Shown here: positions 36,772-46,065 of the stretch, piece after piece
How positions within the stretch are numbered: the stretch's first letter is position 1
How the letters are laid out: every line of letters begins with the position of its first letter
Origin: Novosphingobium percolationis
GTDB lineage: Bacteria; Pseudomonadota; Alphaproteobacteria; Sphingomonadales; Sphingomonadaceae
Direction of reading: 5' to 3'
NCBI RefSeq assembly: GCF_020179425.1
Contig: NZ_JAILYM010000004.1
Span: forward strand, 1 to 64,000
Length of the DNA: 64,000 nucleotides
Position numbers and translations under genes: made by a program
Notes under the pieces: generated by a model
Databases searched by the model: none
The model's input: the letters and a program-made list of their open reading frames with translations, nothing else
What the model was told of the DNA's origin: nothing

Positions 36772-37614
36772 ATGTCGTTCTACACCTCGCTCAACGGCCT
36801 GAAGAATGCGCAGACCGACCTCAACGTGATCAGCCACAACATCGCCAATGCCGAGACCGTGGGCTTCAAGAAGAGCCGCACCGAATTCGCCGACATCGTC
36901 GCGGGCAGCGCCTTTACCAATCCCAAGCTGATCCAGGGCATCGGCGCGACGCTGACGTCGATCACGCAGAACTTCGCGCAAGGCGCGGTGCAGCAGACGG
37001 GCTCCGCGCTCGACCTGATGGTCAACGGCGATGGCTTCTTCACCACCAAGTCGTCGATCACGGGCGATACCTATTACACCCGCAACGGCGCGTTCAGCCT
37101 GAACGGCGCGGGCAACGTGGTCGATGATTCGGGCAATATCCTGCAGGTCTACGCGGTCGATGCCACCGGCGCGATGACCGCCACCCCCAATCCCGCGGGC
37201 GGTTACGCCGCGAGCGACCTGGTCAACTGCACGGTGCCGGCCACCAACACCGCGGGCGCGGGCTTTGCCGGGCTGACCATCCTCGAAAACGGCGACGTCA
37301 CCGCGTCCTATGCCGATGGCAGCAATGCGATCGTCGGCAAGATCGCGGTGTCCTCGTTCATCGCGCCCAACGGGCTGAAGCAGGTCGGATCGTCCAACTG
37401 GACCTCGACCGGCACGTCGGGCACCGCCGTCTATGGCCTGCCGGGCGCGGGCCAGTACGGCTCCATCCTGTCGGGCACGCTCGAACGGTCGAACGTGGAC
37501 ATCGCCGAGGAACTGGTCGGCCTGATCACCGCGCAGCGCGATTTCCAGGCCAACGCCAAGGCGATCGATACCGCGACGCAGATTTCGCAGACCATCATCA
37601 ACCTGCGCACCTGA
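36772..37614 (+). CDS. flgE: flagellar hook protein FlgE (short form)
   Basis: The 280-residue protein starts SFYTSLNGLKNAQTDLNVIS-HNIANAETVGFKKSR, with the flg_bb_rod motif, and ends with LERSNVDIAEELVGLITAQRDFQANAKAI. Typical hook proteins have 400 or more residues; here most of the outer D2/D3 domains are missing. The order after flgD and before flgF supports FlgE. Confidence 0.88.
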   Translation: MSFYTSLNGLKNAQTDLNVISHNIANAETVGFKKSRTEFADIVAGSAFTNPKLIQGIGATLTSITQNFAQGAVQQTGSALDLMVNGDGFFTTKSSITGDTYYTRNGAFSLNGAGNVVDDSGNILQVYAVDATGAMTATPNPAGGYAASDLVNCTVPATNTAGAGFAGLTILENGDVTASYADGSNAIVGKIAVSSFIAPNGLKQVGSSNWTSTGTSGTAVYGLPGAGQYGSILSGTLERSNVDIAEELVGLITAQRDFQANAKAIDTATQISQTIINLRT

Positions 37615-37633
37615 CGGTTGAGGGCCTGAGCCG

Positions 37634-38374
37634 ATGGATCGTCTGATCTACACCGCCTATTCGGGCATGAGCGGCTCGATGGTCCGCCAGCGCGTGATCG
37701 CCAGCAACATGGCGAACGCGCAGACCACCGGCTTTCGCGCCGAAATGCTCAATGCCCTGCCGGTGACGCTGAAAGGCCCCAGCCTGGAAGCGCGCGCCAT
37801 GACCGAAGGCGAAGTGCGCGGCGCCAGCATGAAGCAGGGCGCGCTGGTCGAAACCGGAAACCCGCTCGACGTGGCCTTGCAGGGCAGGACCATGCTCAGC
37901 GTACAGGCCGAGGACGGCAGCGAGGCCTATACCCGGCGCGGCGATCTTTCGATCGACCCGACCGGCGTGCTGGTGAACGGCGACGGGCGCCCCGTGGTGG
38001 GCGATGCCGGGCCAGTGACCGTGCCGCCGGGATCGAAAGTGTCGATCGGGCCCGACGGATCGGTGCTGGTCGCCGACCCCGCCACCCCCGACCAGCCGCC
38101 GCAGCAGGTGGCGCGGATCAAGATCGCGAGCTTCGAAGGCTCGCAGATCCAGAAGGGCCTCGACGGACTGTTCCGCGTGGTGGGTGGCGGCGTTCTGCCC
38201 GCTGACGAGGACGCCAAAGTCAACATCGGCGCGCTCGAACAATCCAACGTCGATCCCACCGCGATCCTTGTCGAAATGGTCGAAGCCCAGCGCCTGTTCG
38301 ACATGCGCACCAAGCTCATCTCCACCGCCAAGGAGGTCGACGAAAACAGTGCCTCCCTGATGCGCCTTACCTGA
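37634..38374 (+). CDS. flgF: flagellar proximal rod protein FlgF
   Basis: The 246-residue rod protein begins MDRLIYTAYSGMSGSMVRQRV and has the N-terminal SNMANAQTTGFRAEM motif and the C-terminal LEQSNVDPTAILVEMVEAQRLFDM. It lies between hook FlgE and distal rod FlgG, as usual. The length is normal. Confidence 0.93.
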   Translation: MDRLIYTAYSGMSGSMVRQRVIASNMANAQTTGFRAEMLNALPVTLKGPSLEARAMTEGEVRGASMKQGALVETGNPLDVALQGRTMLSVQAEDGSEAYTRRGDLSIDPTGVLVNGDGRPVVGDAGPVTVPPGSKVSIGPDGSVLVADPATPDQPPQQVARIKIASFEGSQIQKGLDGLFRVVGGGVLPADEDAKVNIGALEQSNVDPTAILVEMVEAQRLFDMRTKLISTAKEVDENSASLMRLT

Positions 38375-38388
38375 CGGAGCGATAACCG

Positions 38389-39177
38389 ATGCCTTCTTCC
38401 GCCCTCCACGTCGCCCGCACCGGGCTCGAGGCCCAGGACACGCGGATGCGCGTGATCGCCAACAACCTGGCCAACGTCGGCACAACCGGCTTCAAGCGCG
38501 ACCGCGCCAACTTCGCCACGCTCGCCTATCAGGACGCGCGCGTCGCCGGGCAGCAGTCCTCGGGCGAAACGGCTTATGCCACGGGGCTGAACCTTGGCAC
38601 CGGCGTCGGCGTGCAGGGCACCTCGCGCATCGAGACGCAGGGCGCGATGCAGCAGACCGGCACCGCGCTCGACCTCGCGCTCGATGGCGACGGCTATTTC
38701 CAGGTGGCGCTGCCGGGGGGCCAGTTGGGCTATACCCGCGCGGGCAACTTCTCGCGCTCTTCCGAAGGGCAGCTCGTGACCAGCCAGGGCTATGTGCTGC
38801 AACCGCCGATCACCGTGCCCGAAGGCGCGCAGGCGATCACCATCGGCACCGACGGCACGGTTTCGGCCAGCATTCCCGGCACGACCGATCCGACGCAGCT
38901 GGGCCAGATCACCATCGCCAGTTTCACCAACCCGGCGGGCCTGCAGAACCGCGGCGACAACCTGCTGCTGGAAACCGCCGCGAGCGGGGCGGCGCAGATC
39001 GGCATCGCGGGCGATGCGGGGCGCGGCCAGATCCGGCAGGGCTATCTCGAAGCCAGCAACGTCAACGTGGTCGAAGAGCTGGTCGACATGATCGAGTGCC
39101 AGCGCGCCTACGAGATCAATTCCAAGATGATCTCTGCCGTCGACGAGATGCTCAAGAACGCGAACCAGACGCTGTGA
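38389..39177 (+). CDS. flgG: flagellar distal rod protein FlgG
   Basis: The 262-residue protein begins MPSSALHVARTGLEAQDTRM with NNLANVGTTGFKRDRANF and ends LEASNVNVVEELVDMIECQRAYEINSKMI. These are the FlgG forms of the rod motifs. It forms the distal rod that runs through the P and L rings. It stops two bases before the flgH ATG. Confidence 0.94.
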   Translation: MPSSALHVARTGLEAQDTRMRVIANNLANVGTTGFKRDRANFATLAYQDARVAGQQSSGETAYATGLNLGTGVGVQGTSRIETQGAMQQTGTALDLALDGDGYFQVALPGGQLGYTRAGNFSRSSEGQLVTSQGYVLQPPITVPEGAQAITIGTDGTVSASIPGTTDPTQLGQITIASFTNPAGLQNRGDNLLLETAASGAAQIGIAGDAGRGQIRQGYLEASNVNVVEELVDMIECQRAYEINSKMISAVDEMLKNANQTL

Positions 39178-39179
39178 CG

Positions 39180-39911
39180 ATGGAAAGCCCCTTCGACCAT
39201 ATCGACTGGGAACGCCCGATCCGGCCCGCCCCCCTTTCGCGCGTGGCGCTGGCGGTGCTGGGTGGCCTTGCCATGGCGGGCGCGCTGCTGCTTGCCCCGC
39301 CCGCGCACGGGCGATCCAACAAGCCCGCGCCGGGGTTCGAACCCGCCGCGCCGCCTGCCCCGATCGCGCCACAGGCCAACGGTTCGATCTTCAACGTGGC
39401 GGCAGGCTATGCCGGGCTAGTCGAAGGACGCCGCGCCCATGCGGTGGGCGATCCGCTGACGATCGTGCTGGTTGAACAACTCACCACCTCGAAATCGGCC
39501 GGTTCCAAGACCCAGCGCAACGGCAGCTTCAACGTGGTTCCGCCCAGCGCCGGACCGCTGTCGTTCCTCAATCCCGACGCCCTTAAAGCCTCGGGCGGTT
39601 CGTCGTTCAACGGAACGGGCAACGCGACACAGACCAGCTCGCTGGGCGGGCAGGTCGCGGTGACCATCGCCGAAGTCCGCGCCAATGGCACGGCCCTTGT
39701 CAGGGGGGAAAAGCGCATGTTGCTGAGCCAGGGCAACGAATGGGTGCAGTTCTCCGGCATCGTGCGCCTTGGCGACATCGACGGCGACAACACCGTGCCG
39801 TCGAGCCGGGTGGCCGACGCGCGGATCGAATATGCGGGCAACGGCGCGATCAACCGGGCCAGCCGCGAAGGCTGGCTGTCCAAGTTCTTCAACGCGATCA
39901 GCCCCTTCTGA
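39180..39911 (+). CDS. flgH: flagellar L-ring protein FlgH, without lipobox
   Basis: The 243-residue protein has the FlgH core VGDPLTIVLVEQLTTSKSAG and the VRLGDIDGDNTVPSSRVADARIEYAGNG end. Family members are lipoproteins with an LxxC lipobox. Here the N-terminal segment VALAVLGGLAMAGALLL (26-42) has no cysteine, and none occurs in the whole protein. It may have a non-lipidated signal sequence, or an anchor after a 20-residue polar N terminus. The start is the ATG that overlaps flgG's end. Confidence 0.9.
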   Translation: MESPFDHIDWERPIRPAPLSRVALAVLGGLAMAGALLLAPPAHGRSNKPAPGFEPAAPPAPIAPQANGSIFNVAAGYAGLVEGRRAHAVGDPLTIVLVEQLTTSKSAGSKTQRNGSFNVVPPSAGPLSFLNPDALKASGGSSFNGTGNATQTSSLGGQVAVTIAEVRANGTALVRGEKRMLLSQGNEWVQFSGIVRLGDIDGDNTVPSSRVADARIEYAGNGAINRASREGWLSKFFNAISPF

Positions 39912-39931
39912 CGAGCCGGGAGAGCCACACG

Positions 39932-41038
39932 ATGCGCCACCTGTTCTATCTTGTCGTCGGTCTGATGGCCCTGGCCATGCCGCTCGCCGCCCCCGTCGCC
40001 CACGCCGAACGCGTGCGCGACCTCGGCGCGTTCCAGGGCGTGCGGAGCAACCAGCTGACCGGCTATGGCATCGTCGTGGGCCTGCCCGGCACGGGTGACG
40101 ACAACCTCGAATACCTGACGCAGGCGATGCGCGGCACGGCGGGCCGTCTGGGCGTGCAGCTTCCGGCGGGGGTTTCGCCTGGCCTCAAGAACGCCGCCGC
40201 CGTGCTGATCACCGCCGACCTTCCCGCCTTTGCCAAGCCCGGCCAGCGCATCGACGTGACCGTCAGCACCATCGGCAAGGCCAAGTCCCTGCGCGGCGGC
40301 GCGCTGATCCTCGCCCCGCTTTATGGCGCGGACGGGCAGATCTACGCGATGGCGCAGGGCAACCTCGCCGTCGGTGGCCTAGGCATCACCGCCAAGGACG
40401 GCTCGCAGTTGACCGTCAACGTGCCGACCGTGGGCCGTATCGCCGATGGCGCGAGCGTGGAGCGCGCGGTCGCCACCGGCTTCGATTCGGGCGAAGTGCT
40501 GCGCTGGAACCTGTTCCAGGCCGATTTCCTGACCGCCGCGCGCGTGCGTGACGCGGTGAACCTGCGCTATCCCGGCGCGGCCTCGGTCGAGGACGGGGTC
40601 ACGCTGGCGCTGCGCCTGCCCGCAGGGGCCGACAAGCGGGCCAGCACGATGGCCGCGATCGAAATGATCGACATCTCACCCGCCGAAGCCGCCGCGCGGG
40701 TCATCGTCAACAGCCGCACCGGCACGGTCGTGATCAACAGCGCTGTGCGCCTGTCGCCCGCCGCGATCAGCCACGGCAAGCTGGTGGTGAAGATCGACGA
40801 AAAGCCGCAGGTCTCGCAGCCCGGCCCGTTCTCGCGCGGGCAGACCACGGTGACGCCCAACAGCCAGATCTCGGTCAGCGAACAGGAAGCGCACGTGGCG
40901 CTGTTCAAGCCGGGCGCGTCGCTGTCCTCGCTGGTCGATGCGCTGAACAAGCTGGGCACCACGCCATCGGACCTCGTCGCGATCCTGGAGGCGCTGAAGC
41001 AGGCGGGATCGCTCAAGGCCGAAATGGAAGTACTGTGA
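39932..41038 (+). CDS. flgI: flagellar P-ring protein FlgI
   Basis: The 368-residue protein has a signal peptide (MRHLFYLVVGLMALAMPLAA) and the FlgI signature VRDLGAFQGVRSNQLTGYGI-VVGLPGTGDDN, then the APLYGADGQIYAMAQG and TVGRIADGASVER blocks. It forms the P ring in the periplasm with help from FlgA. It overlaps flgJ by four bases. Confidence 0.95.
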   Translation: MRHLFYLVVGLMALAMPLAAPVAHAERVRDLGAFQGVRSNQLTGYGIVVGLPGTGDDNLEYLTQAMRGTAGRLGVQLPAGVSPGLKNAAAVLITADLPAFAKPGQRIDVTVSTIGKAKSLRGGALILAPLYGADGQIYAMAQGNLAVGGLGITAKDGSQLTVNVPTVGRIADGASVERAVATGFDSGEVLRWNLFQADFLTAARVRDAVNLRYPGAASVEDGVTLALRLPAGADKRASTMAAIEMIDISPAEAAARVIVNSRTGTVVINSAVRLSPAAISHGKLVVKIDEKPQVSQPGPFSRGQTTVTPNSQISVSEQEAHVALFKPGASLSSLVDALNKLGTTPSDLVAILEALKQAGSLKAEMEVL

Positions 41039-41391
41039 GCGCGCCCTCGCCCATTGCCGCCGCAACAGGCGCCGCGCCCTCGCCCGAACGGCAGAAGCTG
41101 CGCAAGGCGGCCGAAGGGTTCGAGGCGATGTTCGTGCGCCACATCCTCAGCGCAGCGCGCAAGGGCAGCTTCGGCGGCGAAAAGGACCTGTTCGGGGGGA
41201 ATCCCGTAGGCAGCGGCGACGATACCTTCACGCAGATGCGCGATGAGCGGTTTGCCGAAATCGCCGCGCACAGTGGCACCATCGGCCTTGCGCGCCAGAT
41301 CGAAGCCCAGCTCGCACGCGGGCTGGACCTGGCGGCCAAGCCAGCCGCGCCGACCGCATCCACCCCCACCCCGCCAGCGACGGAGGGCTGA
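41035..41391 (+). CDS. flgJ: rod-binding protein FlgJ (muramidase-less)
   Basis: The 118-residue protein corresponds to the N-terminal rod-binding half of FlgJ, with LRKAAEGFEAMFVRHILSAAR and FTQMRDERFAEIAAHSGTIGLA. The C-terminal peptidoglycan hydrolase domain of enterobacterial FlgJ is absent, as in many alphaproteobacteria. The SLT-type enzyme at 32,052 probably supplies that function. The GTG start overlaps the flgI stop. Confidence 0.9.
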   Translation: MSAPSPIAAATGAAPSPERQKLRKAAEGFEAMFVRHILSAARKGSFGGEKDLFGGNPVGSGDDTFTQMRDERFAEIAAHSGTIGLARQIEAQLARGLDLAAKPAAPTASTPTPPATEG

Positions 41392-41395
41392 ACCC

Positions 41396-42751
41396 ATGTC
41401 GTCCGACCTGCTTTCGATCGGCCGCAGCGGCGTCAAGGCCGCGCGCATCGCGCTCGACGTCACCGCGCAGAACATCGCCAACGCCTCGACCGACGGATAC
41501 GTGCGGCGCAGCGTCTCGCTGTCCGAGCTTTCGTCCACCGGCTTTCAGGGCACGGTGCGCGACATCTCGCTGTCGGGCGTGCGCGTCAGCCAGATCCAGC
41601 GCAACGCCGACGCCTTCCGCCAGTCCGAGGTGCGGCGCACCGGTGCCGACACCGCGCGCGCCGACGCCGAAGTGCAGGGGCTGGAAAGCATCGAGGCCGC
41701 GGTCGAGAATTCGAACGCCTATACCGCCGTCACCGGCTTCCTCAGTTCGTTGCAGCAATTGCGCCAGAACCCGACCGACACATCCTTGCGCGCTTCGGTG
41801 CTGGAGGCCGCGCGCAACGTGACCGGCACCTTCCAGATCGCCTCGCAGGAACTCGACGCGGTCGGCACCGGCCTGCGCTTCACCGCCTCGCAAGGGGTGA
41901 CCGAGGTGAACCGGCTCGCCACCGAGCTGGCGCGCACCAACTTGCGGTTGAGCCGCGCGGCGGATGCCAGCAGCGACCAGTCGACGCTGCTCGACCAGCG
42001 CGACACGCTGTTGCAGCAGATCAGCCAGTATGGCGACGTGGCCACCACCTTTGCCAACGACGGCAGCGTGCAGGTGCGGCTGGGCGGCACGGGCGGCCCG
42101 CTGCTGGTCGACGGCGGCACAGCAAACGCGCTGAGCAGCACGACCGCCAGCAACGGCGCGATCAGCTTCAGCCTGGCCAACACGCCGACGACCTCCAGCG
42201 TGACGCTGTCGGGTGGATCGCTCGCCGGGCAATCGCTGGCGCTGACCAAGCTGGCGCAGATCCACGACGATCTCGACGCGCTGGTGAAGGACATCGTCAC
42301 CACCGTGAACGCCGGCAACACGGCGGGCAGCGATCTGGATGGCAATGCCGGGGCAAACATCTTCGATCCCGCCGGGCTGACCGCCGCAACGATGACGCTG
42401 ACCGCGACCAGCGGACGGCAGATCGCCACTGCCATCGCCGGAGCAGCGGCCGGCAGCCGCGACACGACCAACCTCGATGCCCTGCAAAGCGCGCTGAACG
42501 CCAAGGACCCGGCGATCGCGATGGACCAGGTGCTGTTCGACATTTCGGCCACGGTCAACGGCCGCAAGATCACGCGCGACGCGCTCAAGACCATTTCGGA
42601 TTCGGCCAGCACCGCGCTTGCCGCGCAGTCGGGCGTCGATCTGGACACCGAAGCCGCCAATCTCGTGCGCTACCAGCAGGCGTTCCAGGCCTCGGGCCGG
42701 ATCATGCAGGTGGCTACCACCCTTTTCGACACCCTGCTGAACATCAGGTAG
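41396..42751 (+). CDS. flgK: hook-filament junction protein FlgK
   Basis: The 451-residue protein starts MSSDLLSIGRSGVKAARIAL with NIANASTDGYVRRS, and ends in a helix TEAANLVRYQQAFQASGRIMQ that is typical of hook-associated protein 1. It joins hook and filament. The length is moderate for FlgK because the outer domain is small. The start is the ATG four bases after the flgJ stop. Confidence 0.93.
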   Translation: MSSDLLSIGRSGVKAARIALDVTAQNIANASTDGYVRRSVSLSELSSTGFQGTVRDISLSGVRVSQIQRNADAFRQSEVRRTGADTARADAEVQGLESIEAAVENSNAYTAVTGFLSSLQQLRQNPTDTSLRASVLEAARNVTGTFQIASQELDAVGTGLRFTASQGVTEVNRLATELARTNLRLSRAADASSDQSTLLDQRDTLLQQISQYGDVATTFANDGSVQVRLGGTGGPLLVDGGTANALSSTTASNGAISFSLANTPTTSSVTLSGGSLAGQSLALTKLAQIHDDLDALVKDIVTTVNAGNTAGSDLDGNAGANIFDPAGLTAATMTLTATSGRQIATAIAGAAAGSRDTTNLDALQSALNAKDPAIAMDQVLFDISATVNGRKITRDALKTISDSASTALAAQSGVDLDTEAANLVRYQQAFQASGRIMQVATTLFDTLLNIR

Positions 42752-42758
42752 CCCGCCC

Positions 42759-43667
42759 ATGACGATCTTCGCCACCAGCACTAGCGCGTTCTTCGATCGC
42801 AGCGTGCTCGACCTCTCGTCGCTACGCTCGCAGGCCGAGCAGATCCAGAGCCAGGTAGGCTCGGGCGAGAAGCTGACCGCCTCGTCCGACGATCCGCTTG
42901 CCGCATCGCGCCTGCGCAACCTCGCGCGGACCGAGGCGCTGTCGCAGATCGATACGGCGGCGGCCAACCGCGCGACGTCCGACCTCAACCTCGTCGATTC
43001 GGCGCTGTCGGAGTTTGCAACCTTCATCACCCGCGCGCAGGAACTGGCGACGCAGGCCGCCAGCGGAACGCTGACCGACAGCCAGCGCAAGTCGATCGGC
43101 ACCGAACTGTCGCAGATCCACGGCAACCTCGTCTCGCTGGCCAACACGCGCGACAGCGCGGGCCACGCGCTATTCGGCGGGGACACGGCGGGCGATGCCT
43201 ACCAGGCCGATGGCACCTACATCGGCACCGGCGCGGCCGGAATCCTGCAACTGGGCGACGGGCAATCGGTGGCGCGCAGCTTTACCGGGCCGGAGCTCCT
43301 GACCTTCAAGTCGGGCGGCGCGACCAAGGACCTGTTCAGCACGATCAAGGGGCTGGCCGATACGCTGAGCGCGGGCGGCACGGGCGCGGCGGCGGCGGCC
43401 AACGCGGCGCTGACAACGCTGAACGACGGGCTGGATTCGATCACCACCGCGCAGACCGTGCTGGGCGCACGGCTATCGTGGATCGACCTCAACACCCAGC
43501 GCCAGCAGGTGATGGGCGAGGCGCGTTCTGAAGAGCAGACCCAGTTGGGCGCGACCGACCTGACCACGGCGCTGACGCGCCTGAGCGAGCTGTCGACAGT
43601 GCTGCAGGCCAGCCAGGCGAGCTTTGCCCGGCTGTCCAACCTGTCGCTGTTCGACCTTCTCAAGTAA
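42759..43667 (+). CDS. flgL: hook-filament junction protein FlgL
   Basis: The 302-residue flagellin-like protein has an N-terminal helix pair (SSLRSQAEQIQSQVGSGEKL, ASSDDPLAASRLRNLAR) and a C-terminal coiled helix (LTRLSELSTVLQASQASFAR). It forms the second junction zone between hook and filament. It lies seven bases after flgK, in the normal K-L order. Confidence 0.92.
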   Translation: MTIFATSTSAFFDRSVLDLSSLRSQAEQIQSQVGSGEKLTASSDDPLAASRLRNLARTEALSQIDTAAANRATSDLNLVDSALSEFATFITRAQELATQAASGTLTDSQRKSIGTELSQIHGNLVSLANTRDSAGHALFGGDTAGDAYQADGTYIGTGAAGILQLGDGQSVARSFTGPELLTFKSGGATKDLFSTIKGLADTLSAGGTGAAAAANAALTTLNDGLDSITTAQTVLGARLSWIDLNTQRQQVMGEARSEEQTQLGATDLTTALTRLSELSTVLQASQASFARLSNLSLFDLLK

Positions 43668-43691
43668 CCGATTCAAGGGGCTCCCCCACCC

Positions 43692-44555
43692 ATGTACGCA
43701 GGCATCGGCATCGTTGTTCTTCTGGCAATGGTCTTCGGCGGCTTCGCCATCACCGGCGGCGCGCTCGGCCCCGTCATGGAGGCGATCCCGCACGAAATGC
43801 TGATCATCGGCGGTGCCGCGCTGGGCGCGACGATCACCGGCAATTCGCTGCACGAGCTGAAGGGCATCGGCGCGGGGTTCGGCAAGGTGTTCAAGGGCCC
43901 CAAGCACAACAAGCAGGACCACGTCGACGCGATCGTGCTGTGCACCAAGCTGATGAAGATCCTGCGCTCGGACGGCCCGGTGGCGCTGGAAAGCCATGTG
44001 ACCGACCCCAAGAACTCGCCGATCTTCGCCGAATATCCGCGCCTTCTGGGCAATTCGGCGCTGATCGCGCTGATCTGCGACACGCTGACGCTGATCGTGG
44101 TGTCTTCGGGCACGCTGGAAGTCCACGCCGTCGAAGACGTGATGGACCACGCGATGAAGACCCACTTCCATGAAGAAAGCGAAGCCCACCACGCCTTGCA
44201 GGGTCTGGCCGACGCCCTGCCCGCGCTCGGCATTGTCGCGGCGGTGCTGGGCGTGGTCAAGACCATGGGCTCGATCGACAAGCCGCCTTCGATCCTGGGC
44301 GCTATGATCGGCTCGGCGCTGGTCGGCACTTTCATGGGCGTGCTGCTGGCCTATGGCATGGTCGCGCCGCTGGCGGGCCGGCTCAAGCAGGTGCTCGATC
44401 AGGACGAGATGATCTTCCAGGCGGTCAAGCAGGTGATCGTGGCAAGCCTGCACGGCTGGCCGCAGCCGCTGGTGGTCGAATCGGCGCGCTCCGGCCTTGG
44501 CCATGCCTTCCGCCCCGGCCTGTCCGAACTGCTCGACGCGCTGCGCGGCCGGTAA
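43692..44555 (+). CDS. motA: flagellar motor stator protein MotA
   Basis: The 287-residue protein has four membrane helices. The N-terminal block IGIVVLLAMVFGGFAITGG is the first helix, and the later LGIVAAVLGVVKTMGS and LVGTFMGVLLAYGMVAPLAGR are helices three and four. The cytosolic part carries the charged region that touches FliG. It is coupled to motB 16 bases downstream and forms the proton channel with it. Confidence 0.94.
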   Translation: MYAGIGIVVLLAMVFGGFAITGGALGPVMEAIPHEMLIIGGAALGATITGNSLHELKGIGAGFGKVFKGPKHNKQDHVDAIVLCTKLMKILRSDGPVALESHVTDPKNSPIFAEYPRLLGNSALIALICDTLTLIVVSSGTLEVHAVEDVMDHAMKTHFHEESEAHHALQGLADALPALGIVAAVLGVVKTMGSIDKPPSILGAMIGSALVGTFMGVLLAYGMVAPLAGRLKQVLDQDEMIFQAVKQVIVASLHGWPQPLVVESARSGLGHAFRPGLSELLDALRGR

Positions 44556-44570
44556 GAGGCGGGCAAACCC

Positions 44571-45410
44571 ATGGCAAAAGCGCCCAAGGGCAAGGCGGAA
44601 CCGCCCAAGCCGATCATCGTCAAGAAGATCACCGTCGTGGCCGGTGGCCATCACGGCGGCGCATGGAAGGTGGCCTATGCCGACTTCGTGACCGCGATGA
44701 TGGCGTTCTTCCTGCTGATGTGGCTGCTGGGCGCGACGACCGAAAAGCAGCGCAAGGGCATTGCCGACTATTTCACGCCGACGCTGGTCAAGATGAAGGA
44801 AGGCAGCGCGGGCTCCTATGGCCTGCTGCAAGGGTCCTCGCTCACCGATTCGGACACCTACCAGTATCGCGCCGGGCAGACCGGCACCAAGACGCTGACC
44901 ATCCCGCGCGACGCCACCGGCGGGGCCAAGGATGGCGGGTCCAAGGTCAAGCGCACCGCCGCCCTGCAACAGAAATTGCAGCAGAAGCTGGCCGCCAGCG
45001 AAAAGCTCAAGAAGCTGTCGCGCCAGGTGCGCATGACGATGACACCCGAAGGTATCCGGCTCGATCTCGTCGACGACGCCAAGTTCTCGATGTTCCGCCT
45101 CGGCACCACGATCCTGACGCCCGACGCGCTCGAACTGGTCATGGCGATCGGGCAGGTGCTGGCACCCGATCCCTCCGGCATGACCGTGCGCGGCCACACC
45201 GATTCGCTGCAATGGAAGCCGGGCGATGCGGCCAACAACTGGTCGCTTTCGGCCGGGCGTGCCGAAGCCACGCGCCAGGCGCTGATGCGCAGCGGCATCG
45301 CGGAGTCCCGTTTCCAGCGCATCGAGGGCGTGGCCGACAAGGAACCGCTGGTGCAGGACAACCCTGCCGACCCGCGCAACCGTCGGATGTCGATCCTCCT
45401 GCTGAACTGA
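44571..45410 (+). CDS. motB: flagellar motor stator protein MotB
   Basis: The 279-residue protein has one membrane helix with the proton-carrying aspartate D38 in VAYADFVTAMMAFFLLMW. A periplasmic OmpA-like peptidoglycan-binding domain follows, with VRGHTDSLQWKPG and LSAGRAEATRQALMRSGIAESRF. It anchors the MotA4-B2 stator to the murein. It is the last gene of the flgB operon. Confidence 0.95.
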   Translation: MAKAPKGKAEPPKPIIVKKITVVAGGHHGGAWKVAYADFVTAMMAFFLLMWLLGATTEKQRKGIADYFTPTLVKMKEGSAGSYGLLQGSSLTDSDTYQYRAGQTGTKTLTIPRDATGGAKDGGSKVKRTAALQQKLQQKLAASEKLKKLSRQVRMTMTPEGIRLDLVDDAKFSMFRLGTTILTPDALELVMAIGQVLAPDPSGMTVRGHTDSLQWKPGDAANNWSLSAGRAEATRQALMRSGIAESRFQRIEGVADKEPLVQDNPADPRNRRMSILLLN

Positions 45411-45606
45411 CCCCTGGCTGTTTGCACGCCGCCGCCCCTCGCGGTTGCGGGAGGAAAGGGCGTCGTGGCGCGCTGACGACGCATGCCGGCGCTGTGCAAC
45501 AGCGACATCGCCGCCGGCGTGCTGCTTCACGCATGGCGCCAGTCCGACAGGCGATCTTCCGGCCCCCGCAATTGCCGAGCAGCCGCCAGGCGGTGCCCGC
45601 CCTCGC
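45411..45606. other. intergenic gap between motB and the MarR gene
   Basis: The 196-bp gap between the convergent motB and MarR genes has short GC hairpins but no classical terminator and no open frame with gene-like composition. It is probably the shared 3' region. Confidence 0.4.
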
Positions 45607-46065
45607 CTAATCTGCGGGACGGTTGGCCATGCCAGCGAAATAGGCGCTCATGTCGCGCCGGGCGGTGGGGGTCAGCGCGATCCACACGCGGCGTGCATCG
45701 CTGGCATCGGCCTTGCGACTGACGAGCCCCCTTGTTTCGAGCACCTGGAGCCAACGCAGGCCGGTGGCCACCGGCACGTTCGCGCCGATGCACGCGCTGG
45801 TCGTGGAGACCTGCCGCTTTTCGCAGGCCGCGATGTAGAGATCGAGCAGCATGTCCCATGCCGGCTCGCCGAACAGATCGGCGCCGAAGTGCTGGCTGCG
45901 GCGCTGCCGGTCGCGGTAGAGCTTGCGCGCCATTTCCAGCGCGGTTTCGTTCGCCGCCGCCGGCACGGGCGATGGCAACCCGATGAGCGTGGGACCGTTG
46001 AGCATTGGATCCTTGAGCGCGGGGGCGCTCGTTTCATTCCTGCGCGCCCGTTGATGCGAAGCCAT
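45607..46065 (-). CDS. MarR-type winged-helix transcriptional regulator
   Basis: The 152-residue protein has a winged helix in its second half: the helix pair VSTTSACIGANVPVATGLRWLQVLETRGLVSR is followed by a basic wing with DARRVWIALTPTARRDM. This is the layout of MarR-family repressors. The N-terminal 50 residues are not conserved. It lies inside the flagellar cluster between motB and flagellin, on the minus strand, so a motility or envelope-related role is possible but not shown. The inducer is unknown. Confidence 0.75.
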   Translation of the reverse strand: MASHQRARRNETSAPALKDPMLNGPTLIGLPSPVPAAANETALEMARKLYRDRQRRSQHFGADLFGEPAWDMLLDLYIAACEKRQVSTTSACIGANVPVATGLRWLQVLETRGLVSRKADASDARRVWIALTPTARRDMSAYFAGMANRPAD

